This document shows, piece after piece, positions 54,046 to 64,000 of a stretch of DNA of 64,000 bases (position 1 is its first letter; the number at the start of each line of letters is the position of its first letter). The position numbers and the translations under genes are program-made. The stretch is from contig OX457062.1 of the NCBI GenBank assembly GCA_949752795.1, positions 93,423,777 through 93,487,776 on the forward strand, read 5' to 3'. This DNA comes from Hyperoodon ampullatus. Its lineage: Eukaryota > Chordata > Mammalia > Artiodactyla > Ziphiidae. The notes below the pieces were generated by a model. The model did not search any database, was not told the origin of the DNA, and saw nothing but the letters and a program-made list of their open reading frames with translations.

Positions 54046-57000
54046 GATGCTGTGGGAAAACATGTTTGTCCCCAGCACAGGGACATGCTTGACTAGAGTC
54101 ATGGGAGCCAAAGGATGGAGCCAGGAACAGAGAGCTGGGGACCAAGCTCCAGGGCCTTTTCTGTAGGAAAGTGAGATAGAATGAGAAGGAAGGAGTTCCA
54201 CAACCTGGTCCTAGTCTTTAGCTGTGTGGTCTCAGGCAAGTGCACACCCCCCTTCAGCCTCCGTTGGAGCTGGACTAGATCAAAGGTGACACCCTGGTGA
54301 CCTGCAGCCCACAGACAACTTGTTTGTTTACCTGCAGTGCTTACCCATTTTGATTAATTGCCAACATTAAATGATTGGGAGATTTCACATAAAAATCCAG
54401 ATTTCTGGCTTAAAAAATGGGTGATCTGGCAACACTGGGCCTAATTCTCAACCAGCTGGAGCTGAGTGGTGGCTGCCCACTCAAGACAGGGCCCCTCTCT
54501 GCAGCTCCCCACGGCTGCCTTGGTCTTGCATCAGGCTTACTTCTTCCATTTACTATGAAACCACTGGACTAGATGCTCCCTAAAGACCATTCTAAATTGA
54601 AAATGATATGATTTTATGATTCCAGGCATCTAGGAAGTCCATGGATAGGGCAGAAAATCAGTATTAAGCTCAGGGGTTCTACAAACATGTAAACTTTCAA
54701 GCTCAAGAGTATATATGAGTCATGGCACAGCCTACTGTCAATAACAAGGTATGTCACTTTTACACTGGGGTCCCCAGAAACACAAAGGGCAGCTGCCTAT
54801 GCCAGTACTGATCTCAACCAGCTTTCTGGGCTTTCGTTATCCAAGGACAGCCAGACCATGGAGCCCATGCTGAGAAACTCTAGGTAACAATAGCTCTCCC
54901 AATGCAGCATCTAAGGAGCGGGGGAGACAACGCTGCATGGTCCCCTTGTATTCGAACAGCTCCAGTCGTGGGTGATTTTTGACTTCTCTTCTGGTGGGTT
55001 TTCCATCCCTTCCCTGAAAGCCAGTAGGCAAATTCCCAAAGCACTTGGGAGTACAGTTTTTACACTCCCATTTGGGGACACAGTCCGGAGGGTACAGAGT
55101 GAAGAAGTCAAAGCTTATCCTCTGCCAATGGGGGACCTGTTCTTGGGCCCTTCATCAGTGTGACAGTGACCCCTTGGATGGTCTGTCTGAAACTGGTTTT
55201 CTCTCCCAATAAGGCTGAGACCAGGGAACTGCCCTTTGATACCAATTGCAAGTACTCTGCCTCATGTGCGTTCATGCTTGAGCTGCACAGAACACTCAGG
55301 TGATTGACTGGGAAAATAAAACAACTTGAGGGACAAAGCCCAGTAAGCAAGGGAACAGGAGAGAAATGGGGAGTAGGCCCTTTAAGTATGTCTGGTCCTA
55401 TCACTATGTAAATTCTCTAACAGGAAGAAGGACTCAAGAGCAGCAGAATGAGAGTCCCCCGTTAGTCATTCTTGTGTCCATCATGGGCTAACCATGTCTT
55501 TGTCTTCATCCTAAGAGCCAGTGGCAGACAAAGGAAGACACAGAGTGAGTCCAGAAGGCACTCATGATGCGTATACACCTTCTGCAGCAGAAATCACTAG
55601 CATGGGCCACTCCTGGGGTCCTTCTATCCCCCAGAGCTTCTCTGGGCAAACGTACATGAATTCTACGCCTGTCGCTTATGACTATTTCACTCTGTGTCTC
55701 CCAGTTGAGAGATATCCAAGAGAAAAAAATCTTTCATTGTAGCTTTCTGAATCTGAAACCCCATTAGATGCTCAGTGTCAGAAATCTATACCTGATTATA
55801 TCACAACGAGTGAAATTGAGGAAAATGACAGCACTATTTAAAGCTGCCATATTTGGTTATGGGTGATAAGAAATGATGCACAGCCATGGGAAAAATTCCT
55901 GGAGACTCAAGTTATAAAACATAGAACATCACACAAACAAGGATCAAGACATAAACAGAGCTCCATGGGAAACCTATCAGTCACGTTGGCAAGGCAACAT
56001 CTGATTCCACTTGTGATTGACTGACGCCAACCAGAAGAGCAAGGAACGGGCAGTCATTTGAGATTTGGGTCTGGGCTCGCACAGCCTAGGCTTGGGCTGA
56101 GCCCAAGCTGTTGTTATGGTGCCAAAGAGAAGTATGTTACTTGTAAGGCTCTGAACACCTACCTTTTTTTTTTTTTTCTATGCAGATGCTTTTGATTGCT
56201 TCCTTCCCCAAAGACATCTGAGTACTGGTGCTTGGGGCAAATCAGGTGTCACATGCCACAGGCATTTCTTCCTAGTAATAGATTTTCCTTAACCCAAAGG
56301 ATATATGATGGTGATGCTTTTCTTCTGAAGAACTCAAAATGCTTCACTATGTTCTCTTGATTTCAGTACCCAGTTCTCCATATTGACAGATGGAAGAACT
56401 GCGACCCACGGAGATTAAGTGCCTGGCTTCAATTTCTCTGGTGCTCATTCGTCAAACTGTGCCATAGGGATGCCATGCTCTCCTTCTTTCAAATGGCAGC
56501 TGTACCACGTCTCCCTCTCCTTTTTATCTTTGCAATTTGCTCCAATAAACTCCTTAATTAATCCCACGCCTTCCTCCCAATACCAACAGAATCCCAACCT
56601 ACTCAATCTCACCCCCTTAAAGTACTCTAAACATCATTTATTTATACCCATCATCATTTATGGTGACTCTGTTGCATTTATAGGCATTTGTATTGATTTA
56701 TACATGTGTCTGTTGACTACAAGTTGGGCTGGTTCCTTCTGGCGAATACAACCACTTTGAAGGTAGATAACTGGTTATATATAGTCTATGCCCCAAATGT
56801 CTATGACAGATCAAGTCCTGCAGATGGGGTGGAAAATTCGATGGCACCAAAATGAAAACTGGTTCCTTCACTTTTGTACTGTGCTTCAGACTGACCACAT
56901 CAGAGGTAGCATCACTGATGCCATCTGATGGTGAAAGAGACTGGGCTGGTCACCAAATGATCACAATCCCTGCATGGTGAGGCCCTTTGAATGTTAGCAG

Positions 57001-57214
57001 TGGACCCGTCCATGGAGCTATGAAGTGGTACTGATCTCCCCTTGCCTGTTGAAAATTCCTCTTATCCATAAAGAAAATCTGTGAACTCACTGATACTTCA
57101 TTCTCTATGTACTAGAAGAAATGACATTATAGTAAGGAAGTAATGGCTTTCCCAGAGTCTGGAGCCAAATGCATAAGGACACCAGAGCCAGGTAATGCAG
57201 GGCAGGTAGTGAAT

Positions 57215-57425
57215 TAAAACACAGACTCTGGAGTCAGCCTGCTCAGGATTGAATCCTGGCTGTACCACGTACAATTATGTGTCCCTGTGCAAGTTACTTA
57301 ACCTCTCTGGGTCTCCATTTCCTCTTTTGTAACATGGGGTTAGTAATAAAACCTACCTCATGGGTTGTTTTAACACACCGTAAGTGCTATATAAGTATTT
57401 GATCCCCTCTGTCTAATGGTAGCCA
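57215..57425 (+). repeat. MIR SINE, well preserved
   Basis: ACAGACTCTGGAGTCAGCCT, GATTGAATCCTGGCTGTACC, GCAAGTTACTTAACCTCTCT, GGGTCTCCATTTCCTC and CCTACCTCATGGGTTGTTTT. Confidence 0.92.
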
Positions 57426-58224
57426 TGAGTGAAGGGGGTGCAGGGAGATGGTATATGACAAAAGAGGGAACTTCCTTTTATACTGATTCTCCCTCAATGG
57501 ACAAGAAATACTATTTTCTGTCCTATAGGAGCACATGCTAAAGATGCTTGGAGGGGGAATGCCGTCTGGCCACAGTCGCTTTCCATAACTCCTAGAGTTT
57601 CTATGGGTTATAATACATGAATCATGAGGGCTCCCTCAGGGCTCTCCAGGGAAGCGATTAGGGTAATACCAGCCTCTCTTCTGGAAGGCTGGCCCTTAGA
57701 AGCTGGTGATTCCAATCTTTGGAATTCAGTTCCACCTCAGCCTTCCCAAAAAAGTCAAGACAGAGTGGCTGAGATGTGCACAGGTTCTCCTGTGTCTATG
57801 TAAGGGCTGTGGACCCTCATCACCATTTCTTACACACAGACGTGTTATCAACTCTCTTCCTTCCCTGAATCCGCTCCCTCTCCAGCACAGCCAATGACAA
57901 AGGCTCATCCTGTCCCCCATGTAGTTTTGCCAGTCTTTAGAACTAAATGGCCATTCATAGAGAGGTTTCTTTCCACTCCCAATTGTCACCAATAGTCAGT
58001 AAAACACTCTTTGGGGCTAAAGAAAGTGCCAGGAACCCATGGATAACCTCCCTCAGTGTGTCTGCAGTGGATTGTCTTGATGATATTTTGGTTTAGCACG
58101 CACTTCTCACATCTGACTCCAAGAGTAAAAAAGAAGTAAGCAATTAATTCCTCTTCACTTAAAACACCCAGATGGGTTTGTTGCCTATATAACCCAGATG
58201 CTGGCATATCTATTTTCACTTTGC

Positions 58225-58450
58225 TGATTGGAAATCTGGCATGAGAAGACCTAAGTTCTAAACCTGGCCCTGACCTTGACTTGCTGAGTGATCCTAGGTG
58301 AGCCACTCAGCTTCTCTGGTGCTGTTTTCTTCTTCCAGAAAATGGGACACCACAATCAACATGAAGGGGGTGTGTGTGTGAGAACTACTAAAGTAATGTT
58401 GATAAAATCCTTGCACTTCTTGAGAGGAGCACTCAATAAATAACCAATAT
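58225..58450 (+). repeat. MIR SINE fossil
   Basis: AGACCTAAGTTCTAAACCTGG, GCTGAGTGATCCTAGGTGAG, CAGAAAATGGGACACC and CACTCAATAAATAACC. A short (TG)n sits inside. Confidence 0.82.
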
Positions 58451-59044
58451 TAACAGGACTGTACATTCAGGGAACCATATTTCCATTATATGGGCTATCG
58501 TGTGACTTAGCTTTAAGGAATAGAACTTTATTCATTTTCTGTTTTCTTATAACAGAGTATTAAGCAGTATTAGAAATGATTCACTGGTTTACTTAGCTTT
58601 GTTCTCCATTTTCCTAGACAGTCTTTCTGAGATGAAACAGACCTTCTTGAAAAACAACTAATACATCCAGAAAAAATGCCAGGCATTAATTTAATGTTGA
58701 CATTTATTTCTTGTTCACTTTTTAATCACTGTCTGTTTTGTGTTTTTCTTTTCTTTCCTTTTTTTTTTTTTTTAACTTTTGTTTATAGAGAAGACTCTAG
58801 CCAAGAGTTAAGAAGAGAAAAAGAACAGTGTGAAACTTTCACATTTGCTGTTCAAAGGTGGAGCAAGACATTGGAGGGGAAAATAGTAAACTCACATTTT
58901 CAAGGGAGCCTTAGATGTTCTGGCTGGCTTAGGACACTATATGGGATCATAGATAGTATCCTCTGATTAGAAGGGATCTTGAAAGATCACCTAACCCATG
59001 ACCTTGACACAGAGAAATATACCTACTGCACCATAAAGATAGAT

Positions 59045-59245
59045 AATTGGAAATATGTGGACTTGGAGATCGAAAACCTGGGTTCCATGCCACCCCACCA
59101 TTGCACTCTCTTTCCTCTTTCCACTGCACCACTAGCCACGACTGGCCTCAGAATCCTTCTGTGCAAAATGGGAATCCTACTACCTGCCTCGGGGGGTTGC
59201 TGTACTAAACCAGAGACTGTATGTGAAAGTGCTTCATGAATAAAG
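59045..59245 (+). repeat. MIR SINE fossil
   Basis: GGAGATCGAAAACCTGGGTTC, GCAAAATGGGAATCCTACTA, CCTGCCTCGGGGGGTTGCTG and GAAAGTGCTTCATGAATAAA. Confidence 0.72.
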
Positions 59246-59607
59246 AGGTGCCAGATGTTGTGAGTCAACATACAAATATACTGGACATACACCCAACCTC
59301 CTTGAATATATTGACACTGAATTTTTTAAACTTGATTATCCATTTGGGGGCTCTATGTGCCAATGTCAAATCCCAGGTTGGTTTCTGGCACGCTCTGATG
59401 AGGCTTTGCTTCAGCAGTCAGTGTGTGCTTGAGGCATACAAACTTACTTTAATATTAATCTGAGCAAAGCATCATTAGGGAAATTGCTGCTGCAGAAAAA
59501 AAGAGAGAGAGAAAACTACATGATATACTCTAACATCAAATGTGAATGGTCTTGTTTTTCTATGCTCTTTCCTCTTCCATTCACAGGTATTTGGGAGCTT
59601 ACAGTAT

Positions 59608-59706
59608 GCATCAATTCTATAGAACTCTGGACTGCAAAATGCATCAATTCTATAAAACTCTGGACTGCAAAATGCATCAATTCTATAAAACCCTGAACTG
59701 CAAAAT
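59608..59706. repeat. 33-bp minisatellite, three exact-length copies
   Basis: Units at 59608-59640, 59641-59673 and 59674-59706, each starting GCATCAATTCTATA and ending GGACTGCAAAAT or GAACTGCAAAAT. The middle copy differs from the first at one base and from the third at two. Confidence 0.97.
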
Positions 59707-60348
59707 GTCCTTGGGGTTACACTGCTATGCTAAATACTGAACTTCTCAATAAAAAGAAATGAGCTAATATGTCAAGCAAATCAAGAGACTCTTGAACTTC
59801 AGATGTCCAGTCGTTTGACTCCTATCTTTGCAGTACCAGGAGACACCCCAGATTCTAAAGGCTGAATCCTCCATGTATGGCCTGGAAGCTCATCTGGCCC
59901 CAGCCAGGGGTTCCCATGCCTTCTCAGGTCGGTGGTATGCTGTCTGTGGTATGTGCAGGCATCAGGGAGGGAGGGAGCTGTGGGTTTAGGTGGCCGCCAC
60001 GACCAGGCCTGAGCACAAGACGGGTCTAAGCTGCCGCAACATCTGCCTCCCCTCGCTTTTTGTTCTCAAGGCCAATAGGGTAAAGGCCAGAAAGTAAAAA
60101 GGAATCTATTTGGGTCACTCATCCTGCTGCCTGGAATGCTGGGCCTCCTGGCAGAAGCCAGGCTCCTGGGGATCAGTGCTGCTCGACCGTGAGCCACCAA
60201 GGGAAGTGGTGGTCACTGCCTGCAGAATCACAGGTCCCTCCCTCCCTCCTACCTTCCTTTCTTCCCTCTGCACTTATCAAGTAAATATCGTATGTTTAGG
60301 ATGAGACATTTTCCATACCAAAAATCATATCATAAAAATTTATGGTCT

Positions 60349-60709
60349 AATACCATACAATATCACTTATATGTGGAATCTAAAATGTGACACAAATGGA
60401 CTTATCGACAAAACAGAGACAGACTCACAGACATAGAGAACAGACTTCTGGTTGCCAAGGGGGGTGGGGGGTGGGGGAGGGTTGGATTGGGAGTTTGGGA
60501 TGAGCAGATGCAAACGATTATATATAGAATCGATCAACAACAAAGCCCTATTGTATAGCACAGGGAACTATATTCAGTATCCTGTAATAAACCATAATGG
60601 AAAAGAATATGAAAAAGAATATATATGTACATATGCATAACTGAATCACTTTGCTGTACACCAGAAACTAACACATTGTAAATCAACTATACTTCAATTT
60701 AAAAAAATG
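60349..60709 (+). mobile_element. L1 3' end, 5'-truncated
   Basis: AATATCACTTATATGTGGAATC, GACTCACAGACATAGAGAAC, GGTTGCCAAGGGGGGTGGGG, TGTATAGCACAGGGAACTA and ATACTTCAATTTAAAAAAAT. A short duplication TATGGTCT lies at 60341-60348 and 60710-60717. Confidence 0.9.
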
Positions 60710-60859
60710 TATGGTCTGGCAAGAGGGTACCTTCTCCCCAGTGTATCTCCCACTAGGATCTACTTAGGGAGAGAGAAATAAACAAAGAGTAATATAACGC
60801 AGCATATAAATGTTGTTATAGAGGTACAGGCACAGGGCAGCAGCTCAGAGAAAGAAGCA

Positions 60860-61180
60860 ATCAGCTCCATCTAGGGGAGTCACATTTGACAAGTGCCATT
60901 TGAGCTGCGTATTAAAGGTTAGGGAAGACCTTGTTAGACAGTTGAGAGACAAGAAGATGAGCATGAATCTAGATAAGAAGACAGTAAGAGGCTGACATGA
61001 TGGGAAAAGGAGTGAGCAGTACAGGATGAAGGTGCCTGCGGCAAAGAGATGGAAGTAGAACAGGGGAGATCGGCTTTTATTCTCCATGCTGAGAAGGTTG
61101 GACTTTTTCTCGTAAGTGATGTGCAGCCAGTGAATGATTTTAAGTCGGAAGCTGATATGATTACATTTGTGAAAAAAATA
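60860..61180 (+). repeat. L2-like fossil
   Basis: GTCACATTTGACAAGTGCCA, TTTGAGCTGCGTATTAAAGG, GCAAAGAGATGGAAG and GTGATGTGCAGCCAGTGAAT resemble the L2 3' region. Confidence 0.5.
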
Positions 61181-61281
61181 TAAATAAATAAATAAAATTA
61201 AACAACTCTCAGGCTGCAGGATGGACTGAGGATAGATGGTAGTGGAGAGAAGTTCACATACATTTATGAAATGTAATAACT

Positions 61282-61477
61282 GGGGGAAGGGATAAATTGG
61301 GAATTTGAGATTAATAGATACACACTACTATATAAAAATAGATAAATAAAAAAGACCTACTGTATAGCACAAGGAACTATATTCAACATCTCAACTATAT
61401 TCAATTACATATATAATTGAATCACTTCGCTGTACACCTGAAACGTTATAAACCGACTATACTTCAATAAAAAATGT
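61282..61477 (+). mobile_element. L1 3' end, 5'-truncated
   Basis: AAATTGGGAATTTGAGATTA, AAGACCTACTGTATAGCACA, AAGGAACTATATTCAACATC, ATCACTTCGCTGTACACCTG and ACTATACTTCAATAAAAAATG. Confidence 0.88.
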
Positions 61478-61484
61478 AATAACT

Positions 61485-61665
61485 AACGCTTTATTGTGCA
61501 CATGTCAGGTGCTGTTATAAGTGCATTACATATGTATCCTCATTCAATGTGCATGGCAACCCATTTTTACAGATGAATAAGCTGAGACACATGTGCCCTG
61601 CAGCCAGTGAGTGTCAGATCTGGGAATAAACCCAGGCAGTCTGGCTCCAGAGTCCATGATTTTCA
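61485..61665 (-). repeat. MIR SINE fossil
   Basis: CAGGTGCTGTTATAAGTGC, CATTTTTACAGATGAATAAGC, GAGTGTCAGATCTGGGAAT and AACCCAGGCAGTCTGGCTCC. Confidence 0.85.
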
Positions 61666-61689
61666 CTCTACTGTTTCTTGGTGAATGCT

Positions 61690-62160
61690 TACAATAACAG
61701 TGGCCCTTTGATGGGGATACAGTAATGGATAAGAAACACCAGCCCTCAAGGAGGATACGGGCCACCGGAATGGCAGCAGTCGAGGTTAGAGATGAGGAGA
61801 GCCTGAACCAAGGCAGATTAAGTGGAGACAGAGAGTATATCAGAGGACTATTTAGGATGTGAGTGGACCAACTGACCATGTGAGGAAAGAGAAGTGATGG
61901 ACAGCTCAGGTGGCTGGGTGGAGATGGCGTCACCTGAGATGGGGCAGAGGAGGGCAGGGAGGAATATACCGAATGAAGTTCGTGTCACTGTTTTTGAGGT
62001 GCCTCTGAGATATCCAGGTGGGGACATCTTAGTAATGTGTTTAAAATATGCTTCTGGCATTTAGGGGAGCAGTCAGTGTTAGATTTATAGATGTGGGAAA
62101 GGGTGAGATTATCTAGGCAGAGAATTGGGAGAGTGAGAATAGAAAAGGGCCACGGACGTT
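61690..62160 (+). repeat. L2-like fossil
   Basis: ATACAGTAATGGATAAGAAAC, CAGCCCTCAAGGAGGATACG and later GATATCCAGGTGGGGACATC resemble an L2 3' region, diverged. Confidence 0.45.
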
Positions 62161-62170
62161 TAAGAGGCAA

Positions 62171-62199
62171 ACAGAGACAGAGAGAGAGAGAGAGAGAGC
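62171..62199. repeat. (GA)n microsatellite
   Basis: ACAGAGACAG then about nine AG units. Confidence 0.9.
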
Positions 62200-63293
62200 G
62201 CAACAGAAATGGTGGAAGAGACAATAATCAGAGAGGCAGGAGGAACAGCGGGCGAAAGTGGTGACTTGGATGCTAGGAACAGAGAGAGTTTTAATAAGCG
62301 AGAGGGATCTACAGTAACAAATGCCAAAGCCAGGATCCTTAGTCAGCCTCTGAGTGGCAGGGAGTAGAGGTCAAAAGAGCAAAACATTCTTCTGATTTTG
62401 GCCCTGGACATGCCTGGGCAAAAACAGATTATGCCCCAAGGTTGGGAGGAAGAGAAATATCCCATAATCAACTTGTGATGATCCACATTCATGAAAGAAC
62501 CTAGATAATCTGAGATTGCTGGAAATTCACAAATTATTTCTGGTTATCTTTAGGCTTCAGAGACATACCTGCCACCACTTGTTATCTTGGAAGGTTTTGA
62601 AGAATTTCTAACTAGTCATTTATACTTTGTGTTAATTATTTTTACTTTTGCACACAGGTTTGATTATCACCAGATGCTCACTTTTCAGTAACAATCACTC
62701 CTGATTCAGGTGACCTGAGACATAGAGCTAAGAGATTCTAGGTCATTATGATTATAAATGAAATTAAATGAACCATATTTTTGCCCACAGAGAACTATCA
62801 ATCAGAGAAAATTCACAAAATAATAAACACCCAGCATTCAACCTCAATTTCATCAACTTAACACTATTGTATCAGAGAGAGCTTCTCTGTGTAGTTTTAG
62901 ATTCTGGCGCTTATGGTGAACTCTGCTGGGCTACCCTTTGGTATTCGCTGTTCCTGCTGATGCCTCTTTTGTTTCAGATTCTGTGCAGTTCATCTCAGAC
63001 TTGTTCTCACTGGATCTCCCCTGATTTAATCGATTCAGGATCGTTCTCTCCCCAGCTCACTCTTTGGTATTTTCTAAGCATTCTGCCTCATACACAGAAT
63101 GCACTCAATAAATATTTGTTGAATAAATGCATAGTCAGTTCTGCTTAGTGTGAGCTGTTCACATCAGCACTCAATTTTTACTCAGCTTGGCCCCCTGTTA
63201 CAAATCAGATCTGAGCAGCCGTGTGGCACACTAGTGTCTCAATAAGGAGGTGTGGAGAGGGGAGGAATGCTGACCAGAGAGGGGAGCTGTGTG

Positions 63294-63735
63294 GGTTAGG
63301 TTCTCCAGAGAGACAGAGAGAACCAGGAGGGGGTCTGTGTGCGTGCATGTGTGTGCGTGTGTGTGTGTATGTGTGTAAACAGAGTTATTTCAAGGAATTG
63401 GCTCATGTGACTGTAGGAGCTGGTAGGTCCCAAATCTGTAGGTCAGGAAACTCAGACAAGATTTCTATGTGATAGTCTTCATACAGAATCCCTTTTGCTT
63501 TGGGAAACCCATTTTTGTTCTCAAGGCCTTTTAACTGATTGGACGAGGACCACCCATATTATCAAGGGTCATCTCCTTTCCTTAACATCAGCTGATTGTA
63601 GATGCTAATTGCATCTACAAAATACCCTCACAGTATCATCTAGACTGGGGTTGACCAAACATCTGGGCATTAGAGCCTCGCTGAGCTGACACATAAAACT
63701 TCACATCCCAGAACTAATGCAGGGGAGCTCATACA
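63294..63735 (+). mobile_element. Ancient interspersed repeat (family not fixed) with internal TG run
   Basis: Opens GGGTTAGGTTCTCCAGAGAG, then a TG microsatellite (63333-63376), ATTTCAAGGAATTGGCTCATG, TAACTGATTGGACGAGGACC, AAATACCCTCACAGTATCATC and GTTGACCAAACATCTGGGC. I know this sequence family as a common old mammalian L1M/MER-type repeat but cannot name the subfamily by eye. Confidence 0.6.
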
Positions 63736-64000
63736 GTTATAGGTTTGCACGTGGTAGGAAACATCTGGCCAATAATCCAATTAAGATTGTCCAGAGGATT
63801 GGAGAATTGGAGTTTGGTTCTGGCCAGAGTTGATATTCAGGACAATCGTGTCCTGGGTGGTGATGGTAGCCTAGCAACAGATGTTCCCAGGTGGTGGAAA
63901 CACTTGGGATGACGTGCCTTCACCCATGTGGTTCCTCTTGGCCCATCGGGTCACGAGTGGAGCTCTAGTGCCCTTGGCCTTAATCAAGAAATCAAGGCCA

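Larger units (their letters stand above)
21395..64000 (-). other. GRIK4: GRIK4 gene, 3' portion (gene span within window)
   Basis: The gene runs right to left. Seven coding exons with consistent phases encode the last 427 residues of a kainate receptor subunit. If the family length of about 956 residues applies (from memory), the missing 529 residues, covering the signal peptide, amino-terminal domain and S1, lie past the right edge. GluK4 is a high-affinity kainate subunit that reaches the surface and conducts only when joined to GluK1-3. GRIK4 is preferred over the paralogue GRIK5 because the tail ([23 protein letters not shown], ending NSSEPE) matches GluK4; GluK5 has a different, longer tail. 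Introns inside the window are about 3.3, 13.4, 4.0, 1.6, 3.4 and 3.2 kb, then more than 10.6 kb. The left limit is a candidate polyadenylation site and is uncertain. Confidence 0.96.
53397..64000 (-). other. GRIK4: GRIK4 intron, incomplete (more than 10.6 kb)
   Basis: The 3' end of this intron is TTTGCAG at 53397-53403. No upstream coding exon was found before the window edge. Repeats: a GGGCA pentamer run (53453), MIR copies (53905, 57215, 58225, 59045, 61485), a 33-bp minisatellite (59608), L1 3' ends (60349, 61282), L2 pieces (60860-61180, 61690-62160), a GA run (62171), a TG run (63333) and an ancient element at the right edge. I see nothing nameable in 54240-56380, 56420-57210, 57430-58220, 59710-60340 and 62200-63290. 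Confidence 0.85.

Noticed and set aside
59608..59706. Direct repeats considered as a CRISPR-like array
   Set aside because: The units are contiguous with no spacers, and the genome is mammalian.

Overview
The window is mammalian nuclear DNA, most likely from a cetacean or a close relative (Whippomorpha). The main clue is eight copies of a tRNA-derived SINE of the cetartiodactyl CHR family. These copies begin GGCTTCCCTGGTGGCGCAG, end in an A-rich tail and are mostly flanked by clear target-site duplications. Artiodactyl-type L1 3' ends, MIR, L2, MER5 and MLT1 fossils fit the same placement. The species cannot be fixed by eye.

One protein-coding gene is supported: the 3' half of GRIK4, encoding kainate receptor subunit GluK4 (KA1), on the minus strand. 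Seven coding exons lie at 53287-53396, 49876-50049, 46272-46437, 44454-44679, 40340-40468, 26813-26931 and 23152-23511, in transcript order from high to low coordinate. Every junction has AG acceptor and GT donor dinucleotides and the phases fit. Together they give 427 uninterrupted codons plus a TAG stop. This covers the start of TM1, the pore loop, TM3, the S2 half of the glutamate-binding domain, TM4 and the whole cytoplasmic tail. The exons for the amino-terminal domain and S1 lie beyond base 64000.

Layout: 1 to about 21.4 kb is the region downstream of GRIK4, with no gene that I can support. It holds an MLT1 LTR, a truncated antisense L1 carrying a nested SINE, three further SINEs, another L1 3' end, MIR and L2 fossils and AT-rich satellites. 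About 21.4 to 23.15 kb is the probable 3' UTR, with a candidate AATAAA at 21413-21418 and a (AC)21 tract. The terminal coding exon sits in a CpG-rich island. 23.5 to 53.4 kb holds six introns, about 29 kb in total, the largest about 13.4 kb. 53.4 to 64.0 kb is part of the next intron upstream.

No new multi-gene system is visible. The observations most worth checking are a mariner-derived hairpin that resembles a microRNA precursor, a cryptic splice acceptor inside an antisense SINE in a short GRIK4 intron, a three-copy 33-bp minisatellite, an arginine cluster in the GluK4 tail, a cluster of hAT fossils next to the pore exon, and an LTR-like or promoter-like segment downstream of the gene.
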